NCBI GenBank assembly: GCA_949358305.1
Contig: OX442314.1
Location: forward strand, 29,187,118 to 29,251,117
Direction of reading: 5' to 3'
Length of the DNA stretch: 64,000 bases
DNA from: Strigamia acuminata
Lineage: Eukaryota; Arthropoda; Chilopoda; Geophilomorpha; Linotaeniidae
Positions 11,129 to 22,870 of the stretch are shown here, piece after piece. The notes beneath the pieces were generated by a model. That model was not told where the DNA came from. It ran no database searches and saw only the letters and a program-made list of their open reading frames with translations. How positions within the stretch are numbered: position 1 is the first letter of the stretch; each line of letters opens with the position of its first letter. The position numbers were made by a program, and so were the translations under genes.

Positions 11129-11460
11129 ATTTTAAAATTGGTTGGATATAACTAAAACCCAATATGGTGGATAGGAAGTCATGTGACTATTTAAATAATT
11201 GCAAAATTGCAAAATCATGAGATTGTTTTTGCAACTAATTGTTAATCACAATTTGTGATGGCCACTTGGATTGAGTTTGGTTGCTGCCATTTTGCCAAAA
11301 TAGCAAAACTACCTTTGATTTTGTGATTGTGTATTTTTTCTGTTTTGTGTTTTTGCAATTATGCACATGATTGGTGGAACTGATATCATGTGACAAATCC
11401 AAAAGTGCAAAATTGCTAAAGTTGCAAAATTACAAAATTGCTTAATTAATGAAACCCCCT

Positions 11461-11760
11461 ATTGATTGTTTTCCGGGTAATATTGATGATTTTTGGGTAA
11501 AATTGATGTTTTTCCGGCTAATATTGATAATTTTTGGGTAAAATTGATGTTTTCCGGCTAATATTGATAATTTTTGAGTAAAATTGATGTTTTTCCGGCT
11601 AATATTGATGATTTTCCGGGTAATATTGATGATATTTGGGTAAAATTGATGTTTTTCCGGCTAATATCGATGATTTTCCGGGTAATATTGATGATTTTTG
11701 GGTAAAATTGATGTTTTTCCGGCTAATATCGATGATTTTCGGGTAATATTAATGATCGAC
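11461..11760. repeat. Minisatellite, TTGATGATTTTTGGGTAAAA type
   Basis: About twelve alternating half-units of 22-24 bp occur, roughly GATTTTTGGGTAAAATT and GTTTTTCCGGCTAATATT. The higher-order period is about 46 bp. Confidence 0.85.
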
Positions 11761-12016
11761 AGGAAAATTTTGATTATTTTCCGATTATAAACAAATTTAT
11801 TTTTGATAAATATAACTTACAAGGAATGAATATGATTTTTTTTGGTAAATCAGCATTCTTAAGAAAAAATAAAAATTTCCAAGAAAAAAAAAACAAAAAC
11901 AACACATTTATTCAAACCCCACCACCCAATATAAGACAACACTATTAACCAATAGTAAAAGCCACAAAGAATCACCAAATAACATTTTCCATATCCCAAT
12001 TAATTTAATTTTCCAG
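11761..12016. other. AT-rich stretch before the first visible esterase exon
   Basis: No gene or repeat is recognised. It ends in TTTAATTTTCCAG, a good splice acceptor, so it is probably the 3' part of an intron. Confidence 0.4.
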
Positions 12017-15000
12017 AATACCCACCCATGAACACAACCAAACTGATCAAAGAAAGCCAAATCAAACGAAGTCAATCATTGCTGCTTGTACCCGGCAGAC
12101 ACACCGTAACGATCCGGGAAGAAGCCGAAAGCGACTCGGCCGAAGACTTGTTGAAGAACGACGACGAACCCAAATCCCCCGTCGTACCGATACCGATCAA
12201 TTACAAAGCGCACGCTCGAGAAAACATGTGCAGAATCCTCGGCTTGGACAACGACAACGAGTTAAAAAACATGATAGAACTTCGGGATTTTCCGGCCGGC
12301 ACTTTCGTCTTGCGCGATACTTCGGACAACGTAAAATCCACGAATTTGCAGACATAAATTTTTAATTAATTTTTAAAACAAATGTGATAATCCAGGACGT
12401 GTCGCTCATTTTTATTATCCACGGGCCGCTGATCGTGATGCAGTATCTGTCGGACACGGAGGGTTCCAGACCCATCACGTTTGTGACGCTGGAGAACGAA
12501 GCGGTCGGCGGAATGTCGGTCATTTCGGGCGAGAAAGTGGCTTTGACTATCACTGCCGAGCAGCCGAGTAAAGTTGCTGTGATTTCTCGATATAATGTTC
12601 ATAAGTAAGGGGTTTTTGGTGCTTTATAGTCGTTGTTTTTATTTTTTTTTTGGACTTTTCTAGGCTGATTAGTTCGAAACCCGAAGTTGTGTTGCATATC
12701 GCCGCTTTGACTGCGCAGAGGTTTTCTATATTTGTACGCGAAGTGGATTTTGCTTTGGATTGGACGATGTTGGAATCTGGAAAAGCTCTGTACAGGTATA
12801 AGGGCTAGGTTCAATTCCGCCTGTTTCCAAACCGCCCTCCCTGTCTTAAAAAGATTGCTGTTCCGTCTCGACCTAGTTTAAATTTGCTCGTCCCATTTCT
12901 GCCTCTCCCAATTCCATTCCAAGTCTGAAATATTTGATATTGGGATAGTTTTAATTCTGCCCCGAATTAAATAAAACGTTTCTGTTCCATTTTGTCACTG
13001 TTTTGTCCCACGTCATTGTTTTGTCTGTATGTGAATAGTCGGGTCAGATTATCGACCGCAATGACCACAAATCTACAAAGATAGCATTTCAATTGGACAA
13101 CCCACTTCAGACATGATGTGCAGGCCATATGCCCACATTTGTATGCAATGTTGCACTGGCGTGTGCTACAAAGCATGCAAGTGAATGCGGTCAATTCCTC
13201 ATGCACCACCAAATCCGCAATGGCCCCACTGAAGAATGTGATAAGAATGTCAATGCATGTGTTTCTGCAGGTAACAACTCCACATGCCGTAATTGTTGAC
13301 TTTACCTAATGGCTTCTCATTCATTCGGTGTCACTGCAATTTCCCCCCACCCTGTTTCTTGCACGACGATCACTTATGGAATTGCGGCAAGATTTCTTCT
13401 AGTTCTCCTGCGCTGCTGAGTTGGATCTGTGTTTGTGGCACTAGGCGATCAACGCCTGCGTAACCCACGTCGCACGATCGAGGCTAGTTTGGCTGGCTCG
13501 TCTTGCACGGGAAGTGGATTTCGCGAGGGCATGTTATGCAAACGTTGCAGGGCAAAATTGGTTTCGTCACAACGTCTTTTAAACGGTTTGAGGCGGAATT
13601 GGTTCCTGCGGAATTAAGTACTTTGTTTATTTTTAATTTTATTTTACGAAATAAATAAGAAAATCCCGCTGAGGAATTGGGATGGGGCGGAAATGGTCTA
13701 AGGGGCGGTTGTAGGCGGGGCGGAATAAGTCAAACCCCAACCCCAGGTATACACACTAAAAGTGTGTCGTAATATTAAAAAGTTTGAGAACTGTTCCAGA
13801 CAGGGCGATGCAGCCAACGTGATGTATATTGTTCTCAGCGGCCGTCTGAGGTCGGTGCTGCAAAACGAGCAGAAAAAGCGGATAACGAAGGAATACGGAA
13901 AAAGCGATCTAGTTGGAATTGTAAATTTATTTAAATATAAAAATAACAATTGATTACAATTAATAATTTTCCTTTATCCGAATCACTAGGCGGAAATGTT
14001 GGCGGAACAGGAACGAACGACGACCGTCATTGCGGTCCGCGACACGGAATTAGTGAAAATGCCCGCGGAATTACTAAACACAATAAACATTCTTCATCCC
14101 GGAGTAAAAATAATAAAACTAAACTAAATTTTTTTTTTAAAAATGACAATTTTACAGACAATGCAGCATTTGATGCGCAAACTGGGGATGGACATCCTCA
14201 CGACGCGCCACCACAGCGTGCCGCGAACACGTACAAATTGAATATCCAACCAATTGAAATGCATTCACGAGTATATTTTCGCTTTTAATCGCTAGTTCTG
14301 AGCCAAACTGGCCTCGCAACGAGTCATTTATCATTAATGGACAACATCAGTCTGCCGAACCTCATCACCTTTTCAACCGTTGTGGTTTTACCTCTGAACA
14401 ACCAAGTTCCCATTGGTCCATTCACGACTGAACTGTATTACTCGATCAAAGCCATAAGTAAACATTAAAAAAATATCGATTATCACACAATTATTTTTTT
14501 ATTTTGCATAAAATGGAATTTTTGGTGCATATTTTTATTTTTATTTTGCATAAAATGGAATTTTTGGTGCATATTTTATTTTTATTTTGCATAAAATGGA
14601 ATTTTTGGTGCATATTTTATGCGCATAAAACGAATTTTATTTAGCATAAATATCCGGGGTCTAATAATTACAATTTCTTTCATTTTTACCAGCTTCGGTG
14701 CTCCGGCTTACGAAAGAATACGTCCTGGGTACCCTCGGAGCGACGATACTGGAAAAAACTAACGACTTTCGCTTGACCAGTTGGTTAGGCCAGCAGGAAG
14801 ATAAACACAAACTTGTACTGTACCAATGCGACTACGACCTGACGGTGTGGACTCGGCGGTGTCTGCGCCAGGCCGACATTATTCTTTTGGTCACGTTCGC
14901 CGATCAAAATCCCGGGCTTACGAAAGTGAGATTAATTTAAATTTAAATGTCGTCGCTAAAACTGTACCAGATTCGTAATAAATCGTAGTTTTGGTGACAG

Positions 15001-16896
15001 ATCGAGCAGAGTTTGGACGAATTGGCCGTGCGGACGCAGAAGGAGTTGGTGCTGTTGCATAAAGACGCGTCGAACAAACCGCGCAACACGATGTATTGGT
15101 TGTCGGTGCGCAATTGGTGTTGTTTTCACCATCACCTGAGGTGTCCGGCGCACATGTTCTTCAGCGATCACGAGAAAGAAGTAGTGGAATTTATTTGTGT
15201 ATTTTTTAATTTGTTTTAATTTATTTTTTTGTTTTTTTTTAGACTGAAATGTATTTGAGGATGTACGAAATAACTCCGAATGTTAATTCGGATTTTTCTC
15301 GGCTGGCGAGGTTTTTGACGGGGACTTCGGTTGGTTTGGTGCTGGGGGGCGGCGGAGCTAGGTAATGTTTGTGGGAGTTGAGGAGTTGGTGATTGATGTG
15401 GTTTGATTGCAGAGGGTCTGCGCATGTTGGTATTATACAAGCGATGCGCGAGTACAATGTGCCGATTGATATGGTTTGTGGGGTCAGTATCGGGGCTTTG
15501 GTCGGTGCGATGTGGTGTATGGAACATAATGATATTCAGATGATGTTGTATAAGGCACGCCAATGGGCGAAGGTAATTTTTGAATTTTATTTTGTCAGAA
15601 ATTGCAGCAGTTGCATGATTTTGATGAGAATTGAACATTTTTGTAAGAGGTTCTGAAAATTGCAACAAAATTGCACATACTAGTTTAAAAATTGCACAAA
15701 TTTGCTTAAAAATTGCATAAACATGCTTAAAAATTGCATAAACATGCTTAAAAATTGCATAAACATGCTTAAAAATTGCATAAACATGCTTAAAAACTGC
15801 ATAAATTTGTTTAAAAAATGCACACGACGTAAATTTGTTTAAAAAATGCACACGACGTAAATTTGTTTAAAAAATGCACAAATTTGCTTAAAAATTGCGT
15901 AAACATGCTTAAAAATTGCGTAAACATGCTTAAAAATTGCGTAAACATGCTTAAAAATTGCACTAATTTGTATAAAAATTGCACAAATATGCTTAAAAAT
16001 TGCAACAAATATGTTAAAAATTGCAATGCACATGCTTACAAATTGCACAAGTTTGCAACAAACGTGCAATAAAATTACAACCACTTGCAACAAAATTTGC
16101 AACAATATTCAACAAAATCTGCAACAATTTGCAACAAAATACCGCAAATCTGCAACTAAATTAAAAAATTCCATCAAACGCAGACATTATCACCATGGTT
16201 CTGGCAAATCTTCGACGTCACTTTCCCCGCCGTGGCTCTCTTGACCGGCCGAAGCTTCAACGCGACAATCCGCGAAGCATTCCACGACACCCAAATCGAA
16301 GACCTCTGGCTGCCCTACTTTTGCGTATCTACCGACATAACCGACAGCACGTACCGTGTTCACAACCGCGGTTCCTTATGGCGATACGTTCGCGCCAGCA
16401 TGACACTAGCCGGATACCTACCCCCAATGTGCGACCCCATAGACGGCCACATGCTTCTAGACGGCGGGTACACCAACATTCTTCCAGGTGAACAAAATCC
16501 AAAGAATTACCGTCAAATTAACTCGAAATTTCGTTCCAGCCGACGTGATGCAGCACCGGGGCCGCGTACAGACAATTTTGGCCGTGGATGTGAGCAAGCA
16601 CGACGAGCCGGAATTTACGAATTTTGGGGATTCGCTGTCGGGGTTTCGAGTGCTTTTTAGCTGGATAAATCCGTGGGGAAAGGAATTAAAAGTTGGTTTG
16701 TTGGTGGTGTTGGTTTTGAGTTGTTGATGATGGGATGAATTAGGTTCCGAGTCTTCCGGATCTGCAGTCTCGGCTGTCGTTGGCGAGCGGCGTGCGCATG
16801 CTGGAGAAGGTTCGGCAGGATGAGAGTTTCCATTATATTCGGCCTCCGGTTAATAATTTTGAGACTTTGGAGTTTGGGAGTTTTGAAGAGATTAAG
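12017..16896 (+). CDS. sws: Neuropathy target esterase / PNPLA6-7 homologue, 14 exons, both ends missing
   Basis: This is a lysophospholipase and phospholipase B of the ER membrane that helps maintain membrane lipids in neurons. Exons: 12017-12330, 12396-12604, 12664-12795, 13800-13920, 13990-14103, 14158-14230, 14296-14457, 14693-14925, 15001-15180, 15243-15361, 15413-15572, 16184-16487, 16540-16691, 16744-16896; all keep phase. Exons 1-7 encode the second and third cyclic-nucleotide-binding-like domains ([20 protein letters not shown]). Exons 8-9 are a linker ([16 protein letters not shown]). Exons 10-14 are the patatin domain, with the Gly-rich loop LGGGGARG across exons 10/11, the nucleophile elbow GVSIG in exon 11 and DGGYTN with the catalytic Asp in exon 12. 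Missing are the N-terminal membrane segment, the first nucleotide-binding-like domain and the C-terminal tail after the patatin core. They may lie outside or be lost; an acceptor before 12017 argues for upstream exons. Confidence 0.92.
12801..13738. mobile_element. Inverted-repeat element in esterase intron 3, carrying a RING finger
   Basis: The left border has GGTTCAATTCCGCC and ACCGCCC, and the right border has the diverged inverse (GGGCGG, GGCGGAATAAGTCAAACC). The insert makes intron 3 about 1 kb where its neighbours are 55-270 bp. It contains a minus-strand open stretch with a RING motif (see next entry). Exact ends and target duplication are unclear. Confidence 0.5.
12967..13212 (-). pseudogene. 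RING-finger fragment
   Basis: The minus frame reads CMLCSTRQ, then [11 protein letters not shown], then LKCYLCR, giving C-x2-C, C-x-H-x2-C-x2-C, C-x2-C. That is a complete C3HC4 RING spacing as found in E3 ubiquitin ligases. The frame is open a little upstream of 13212 but has no clear ATG or other domain. It is probably a captured or decayed gene fragment inside a mobile element; the parent gene is unknown. Confidence 0.5.
14500..14640. repeat. Three tandem copies in esterase intron 7
   Basis: A unit of about 50 bp containing TTGCATAAAATGGAATTTTT is repeated three times, followed by a degenerate part. Confidence 0.75.
15640..16160. repeat. Tandem repeat AAAAATTGCATAAACATGCTT in esterase intron 11
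   Basis: Units of about 21 bp (a consensus close to AAAATTGCATAAACATGCTT) degenerate towards the right into TTGCAACAAA words. It fills most of the 611-bp intron and explains the long repetitive reading frames on both strands here. Confidence 0.85.
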
Positions 16897-16934
16897 GTTA
16901 GATGTTGTGTTGAAGATGTCTTTTTGGTAACATT

Positions 16935-17880
16935 AGGTGCGTTTAATCATCGAAAGACAAAATAGGTGCGTTCAATCTGCTTGTAGAAAGTCACTTAATT
17001 GCCTTAACTGCTTTTCAGAGGGCGGAAGTGACGATAATTGACCAAGTAAATTCACATAAGTGACTTTCAGGAAAATAACTGGAAAGTTCCTTTTCCACCT
17101 TTTAGAAGTCACTTACATATGCGTGCGTGTGCACATTGCGCATTGCGCATTTAACACAGCTATAGTGGCAGCCATTTTGTTCTCGATCTGACTGGCTATG
17201 AGTTTGTCACCACCAAGAAAACGAACTCGAAGTCTGGTGGTAAGTAAATGTATTCAATGAAAAGTGACTTTAAGGAAAGGAAGGAAAGTGAAAGCCACTT
17301 CTACCACAGATTGAATGCACCTATTACCTTCTCCTTAAAGAAGTGACTTAAATAAGTGATCCCGGTATTGAAATTTTTCCCATTTTAAATTCCGCGGCTA
17401 TTCATTCCGCGATTATTCAGTTTATGATATCCGGTTCAACAAGTGCTGATTGCTATTTCAACAAGTGCTGATTGGAAAAGTAATGACCTATTGAAAAACC
17501 GTCTGTACGATCTGGTTAGGGCTGGTAACCAGGAGTTTTAGCCACAGTGAAGCAGAGATACTGTATTACTAACCCCCCCCATTTAGTCTCAAAATGTATC
17601 AAAATGGGACTTTGGCCCTTCTGGGCTGGTGGCCCTCCTGGGCCACGGCTTTACAAAAATTTTAAGTTAATTTGCCCTCCCGGTCCGACGGCCCTTTTGG
17701 GCCATGTTTAATTTTTTCAACTTTTGCAAAAATTACAATGGCCCTCCTGGGCCACCACACTTTGCCATTTATTTCCGCGGTTATTATTTCTGCGGTTATT
17801 ATGGAAACCCCGTCGTATCTTGTTTGGAGAAGTCATTTCAGACGAATAAGTCAATTTGTCTTTTGACGATTGAATACACC
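16935..17880. mobile_element. MITE with GGTGCGTTTAATC ends, carrying a second MITE
   Basis: The left end GGTGCGTTTAATCATCGAAA is matched by the diverged inverse ending CGATTGAATACACC at 17880. Inside are the MITE at 16965-17321 and, at about 17610-17760, several GGCCCTCCTGGGCCA palindromic words. Confidence 0.55.
16965..17321. mobile_element. TA-flanked MITE, GGTGCGTTCAATC family
   Basis: The ends GGTGCGTTCAATCTG and AGATTGAATGCACC are inverted copies, followed by matching AGAAAGTCACTT and AAGCCACTTCT words. TA flanks at 16963-16964 and 17322-17323. It belongs to the same terminal family as the composite at 32965-51966. Confidence 0.8.
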
Positions 17881-18925
17881 TCATGTTAAAAATATTATGT
17901 TGCCGTTTGGTTACAATGTTGGAAATATAAGGTGTCCCATGAAATTGGCCTGGGATTATCGTTTCACTGACTTAAAGACTAAAAATGTCCATTAATCTGT
18001 TTTGACAAAACGTGTTTGAGAATGAAAAGAATGTTTACGTAATCGATCAAAAGTGCAGGTGGACTGTCAAAAGATTATTGGGCCATTATCTTTTGGTGGG
18101 ATCCGTCTTGGTAAACTGTAGACTTATCATCGAACTTGGAAGGAGTTCTTTCAGAGTTCATTGATGAACTGTCTTTGTCTGAATTAGTTCGCCAAGATGG
18201 AGGTTCATCGAAATTTGAAAAGATCGTGTTTTGTGGGGACACCGTGTGAGTTGTGTTTTGGTTATGATTTTGAGAAATTGTTTGTTTTTTAGGATATTGG
18301 ATATTCATTCGCACGTGACTTGTTAATAACGATGCGAGTACAGGGCAAACTACCAGGTCCTTATTTTAAACACAAGAAAAAGGATTGAAACAAGAAATGA
18401 TTTCAACTGTATCAACCATAGAGAATAATGTTTTTATTTTAAATTTATTGTAAATAAATTTTTAAAATAAAATTCAAAATAATGTGCTAAAATATCGCCC
18501 TATTCCAATTGATTAGAACATCTGAAAGCAGAAAAATAATACGGAGTAATAGATTGTCGTAAAACGTTGGGAAATTGGGAAAGCAAATAGAATCTGCGCT
18601 TTATGCATCACTCGTTTTAGTAATGGCGTCAAGTAGAGTATTGCATGGCAGGGAAGCCAACCGCTGTTCCAGGCGGAACATTTCATCTATAAAGCGTGCC
18701 TGCACTATATAATTAGCGACTGTGTTTGTGACAAAATTAAAACATGAGCTTTAACGTATAATTATTATTTTCAACTTTTCTGACAGAAAAAAAATTTATT
18801 AAAATTCATAAACAACTGATCACTGAGTAAATTATACGTCTCTAATGCACGCTGTATTGTACATGATATACACACTATAATTAATAAAATTGTGTTTTTC
18901 ACTTTGTAGTGACCATGAGGAGGGT
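17881..18925. other. Intergenic, nothing recognised
   Basis: AT-rich DNA without similarity that I can recognise. A minus-strand frame at 18075-18314 (79 codons, rich in Ser, Asn, Gln) has no family features and is probably chance. I did not find the missing last exons of the esterase here. Confidence 0.4.
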
Positions 18926-18930
18926 CTTTC

Positions 18931-19361
18931 AAAAATGTAATATTTTCTTTCAAAAATGTACTATTTTTATTCAAAAATGTAATATTTTTATTCAAAAATC
19001 TAATATTTTTATTCAAAAATGTACTATTTTTATTCAAAAATGTACTATTTTTATTCAAAAATGTACTATTTTTATTCAAAAATGTACTATTTTTATTCAA
19101 AAATGTACTATTTTTATTCAAAAATGTACTATTTTTATTCAAAAATGTACTATTTTTATTCAAAAATGTACTATTTTTATTCAAAAATGTACTATTTTTA
19201 TTCAAAAATGTACTATTTTTATTCAAAAATGTACTATTTTTATTCAAAAATGTACTATTTTTATTCAAAAATGTACTATTTTTATTCAAAAAATGTACTA
19301 TTTTTATTCAAAAAATGTACTATTTTTATTCAAAAATCTAATATTTTCTTTCAAAAATAGA
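18931..19361. repeat. 21-bp satellite, TACTATTTTTATTCAAAAATG
   Basis: About 20 units of 21-22 bp (TACTATTTTTATTCAAAAAT plus G). Because 21 is a multiple of three, every frame that lacks a stop in one unit stays open, which produces spurious heptad-repeat frames on both strands. Confidence 0.95.
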
Positions 19362-19851
19362 TGCACGGGCTCAGCATACTCTCAATTGAACTTGGGATTA
19401 CATTATGACACGGGTCTGAGCTGATCAAAACAACTTACTGGTAATTGAATATCTATATTAACCAAAATGACAAAACGCGTATTGAACAAACCTGTCTAAA
19501 TTGATTAAATTGATTAAATTGACTAAAATGGTCGTGGGTGGGATGACCTTACCTATTGGGCAGTGTATGGTAGTGATGCAGGTCATCCTTGGGTGGCCAA
19601 GTGGTCACAAACTCAATATTATTTAAATTTATTTTCATATCGTGCTGCACTATAATTATCATCACCAATGTTTGTGAGAACTGACAAGTGCACTTGCGCT
19701 TTTTATTTATTATTTATTTTCATAGAAAATGAATATTAAAATTAATGTATATTGATTGAATTTTTAATTTAAGTTTTTCATAAACAACCGGAGACACGAG
19801 TTAAGCTAGGTGTCGAAGGTCTGTCATTACCACGGTAGAATTTGATGCAAA

Positions 19852-22800
19852 ATGACTGTGGTGAAAGCTCTCAGGCTTCGCCGAAGCCATATTCGTCGTT
19901 TTGTACGGCAAGAAATGCAAACTTCACTGTCGGGCAATGATAGTTTGAAGTTTATTGATAATGTTTTCAACAAAGAAAAGAGTAGTTTAGTCCGGGCAGT
20001 TTGGTTCGTTGTTTTGATCGTTTGTGGCACCATTTGTTGTTACCAGACAATAGAAAGAATCCAATTCTACATTGATGGACATATCAAAGTTGAAATTGAA
20101 TACGTTCCAATAGCTGAAATGACATACCCAGAATTGAGGTTCTTTGGTCTCGATACCGGATCTTTGTCCGAATACTGGGAAAAAATGCCAGAAGTTTCTT
20201 TAATGCAAGACAAACTCAAAAGATTACGTGAATGTATTTTGCCAGTGAGAAGCATGATGTCTGTAGCAGTGAAAATTGAAAATTATGCAGATTTTTGGTT
20301 AAAAAGCAACATTTCAAGCAATTTACAGCACATCAAGATAAGACAGGTATTTAATCCTATTATTTTCGTAATACTGGATGGGAAATTATGTTGATATTAT
20401 GTATTGTGACCATGAAATTGTTAGTTTTTAATGATATAAGTTGGTTTGTCTTGCTACCAATAAAATTACTGATGTCGTCATGCAGCTTTCATATTTTTCC
20501 CTTAGCAACGGTTGGCCAGGGAAAAGGGACAATAAAGAGTTGCTTCTTTGTTAGAGAGTAGCCACAAATGACCTTTCTTGTGTAAAATAAGAAGTGAAGT
20601 TAGACACTAAATCATAAGCTCTGTCTGAATTATTCCATCTTCAGGGCAAGGATGGGATGCCAAGGAATTGTTCACTGATGCTGAAGCTCAGCATCCTACA
20701 ATTGTCATCATAAGTATTCAGACAATGGTAAAAATCAATGCTAAAGAAGTGTTCGTAGGACCAGAATTTTTCAATTTTATTCATGGACATGATAGTAAAT
20801 GACAATAAATTCATGGATGGACGTGATGCCATAATTTGTTTATAGTATGGGGAATGAAAATTATTCACACCCCTGCTCTTGTCCACAACTGGACTCCCAC
20901 AACTGCACTACTCATACTCAACCCTCTCCTCTTCCTTACTGGGTCGGATCATCCCATGGTAGGATAGGGCTTATCTCAGGGCCATTGGTCTGTTTATATC
21001 TGACTTGTATGATAAATTCATTAAAAGTTATAAGTCATATGTCCATACATTTAGTGAAAGCATTTTAATAAAGGGACATATAACATGAAAGCCAAGTTCC
21101 GATCGTATCTCGGCACAAGTACCCTCTACTTGATTAGCGGCGTCAAATATGTGTAGTGTGCATTTTATTTGTATCCAGTAATCTGCTGAATTACATCTAT
21201 AATCGTATAACTTTTCAGGGCAAAACTGTATTGCATGAAACAACAATTAAAGAAGGAATTTCTAGAAAGGATAACACAGAAACTTCACTAAGCTATCGAA
21301 ATGATGTAACTGGACGATCTTTGGTTTTTACTTCTGGTTAGAATTAAAAACAAAATAAAATAATTTTGAAGTTTTAATATTTTTGACTAAATCTATAGAT
21401 CGAAAATTAGCACTAAATATGAAAGGAAACATAATCTTTAAAACGAATTCAACCAACTGCCAAATACCACAGATTTCGGTAAGAATCTCATCTTTTACTA
21501 TTTTATTAGAGTTTGTAACTTATACTTTTATTTTTACACTCTTGAATATTAGATGAGTACGATAGTTAGCGTCATGTCTTACCAATACACTTTTTCGGTG
21601 GCGTCAGGAATTGAATCAGATATTCAATTTTTTATTCGAAGTGTAAGCTCAATTAAGTTAAAGATATTGAGAAATTTGTAGTGCATCACAAAAGTGTATA
21701 AATTAGAATATATCAGATATCAGCTTTTCCATCTTGTTTATTGTAACGGATCACCAAAAATAGTAATGCTGCATTTGTTTTTTGGTAGTATCAATTTTTA
21801 GCTTCGAGACATCCCTATTGTGAACCGGATAAGAAAAAGGAAACCCAATGCTACGAAGATTGTGTGAGGAAAAAAACTCCTCAACGATGCAGGTCTAATT
21901 GCATGCAACATCTAAATATTGATAAACTCATAGATTTTTGGCTTACCAGGTTGCCTTTTATGTCCAACAAAAATTTGATGGATTGCAGTTTAGAGTCAAA
22001 CAAATCAATTGTGGCTGAAATGTATGAAGAAGCATTTTTCCATGAAACAACTACACTGCCATCGTTTGAATGTGGTTGCTTGAGATCTTGTGAACGGAAT
22101 GTTTATTTGTTTGCATTATATTCTGATACAGGTTAAACTATAATATCTTCTATTTTTATGCATAATTCTCAAAATTATTATGTTTTAAGTTAGATTTTCA
22201 AGATGAACCAAATGGCAAAGATCTAATAAGTCTCAATTTTAAAGTATTGGAAGAATTGTTTGTCAGAATGACAGAAACCTACATTTACACCATTCCAAAC
22301 TTATTGATCGATTTTGGGGGCAATTTGGGATTCTCCTTGGGACTTTCTCTTCTGTCTTTAATTGAAATTGCACAAATGTTTCTTCTCATTTTGTCTAAAT
22401 ATATCAGACCTGCTCAACTTAAAGGGAGCATAAAAAAGAAAACTACCAAGTTAATGCATTTGGTCATTGACAAAAAGAAAGATGTTTCTCAAAGTGTGAT
22501 GCAGCAGCCACAAAAAAAACTTCTACTGCAATCTACATTGAATTTAATTCTAATATTTACTTCTGCAATATTGGCAGTTTATGTGAGCAAAGAAAGAATC
22601 ACATTATATATGAGTGAGCCGACAAGATATGTGGTAATTATTCAAGAAAATCACACATTGTATTTACCCAATTTAATTGCGTGTAAGGATGGACCATTAA
22701 TGACTAAATACAGGCGAACATATGCTAAAGAAATAGGCATGAATGAATGCAAGATTCATTTTATCAATTTAATGAACATGACTAAAAATCATAAAAAACC

Positions 22801-22870
22801 ATCAATAGAAGATGTGTGGCGATTCCAAACGCCTCAGATGAATAAAGGAGCAATGGACAATGCCTATTTT
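19852..22870 (+). CDS. DEG/ENaC sodium channel, first unit plus start of a fused second unit (6 exons)
   Basis: A pickpocket-like cation channel of the plasma membrane. Exons: 19852-20346, 21219-21336, 21399-21478, 21553-21642, 21789-22131, 22194-22870. Residues about 44-66 (VRAVWFVVLIVCGTICCYQ) are the first membrane segment. The Cys-rich ectodomain follows (CYEDCVRKK, ECGCLRSCERN). Exon 6 holds the second membrane segment with the family hallmark FGGNLGFSLGLSLLSLIEIA, including the GLS pore motif. After a basic linker the same exon continues into another TM1-like helix (LLLQSTLNLILIFTSAILAV) and ectodomain start (ERITLYMSEPTRY aligns with ERIQFYIDGHIKV). A TTT|GTAAGT donor at 22871 in phase 0 ends the exon. 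If it is not used, the frame stops at 23020, with AATAAA at about 23071. Confidence 0.88.

Larger units (their letters stand above)
655..11459. mobile_element. Old DNA element with long inverted arms, filled by nested insertions
   Basis: The left end GGGGGTTTCATTA (from 655) is matched by TAATGAAACCCCC ending at 11459, with TA on both sides. Behind the tips, about 300 bp of diverged inverted homology can be followed (left arm 655-774 plus 7456-7680; right arm about 11180-11459), including a shared stretch around a CATGTGATATC-like word and one around AAAGGTAGTTTT. The BEL element sits inside the left arm, and the mariner/Tc1 nest and a possible solo LTR sit between the arms. It could be one large element, or two separate elements in opposite orientation; no transposase of its own is visible. 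Confidence 0.5.

Noticed and set aside
11461-11760. CRISPR-like regular repeats
   Set aside because: The units are contiguous with no unique spacers and the context is eukaryotic; it is a minisatellite.
15216-15851. Minus-strand frame of 211 codons with repeated AIFKHVY-like words
   Set aside because: It is the translation of the intron 11 tandem repeat and the antisense of esterase exons 10 and 11.
18075-18314. Missing C-terminal exon of the esterase on the minus strand
   Set aside because: Wrong strand for the gene, low-complexity composition and no similarity to the expected tail.
18771-19424. Frames of 171-172 codons on both strands made of heptad repeats
   Set aside because: They are a by-product of the 21-bp satellite, whose length is a multiple of three; no non-repeat coding sequence is attached.
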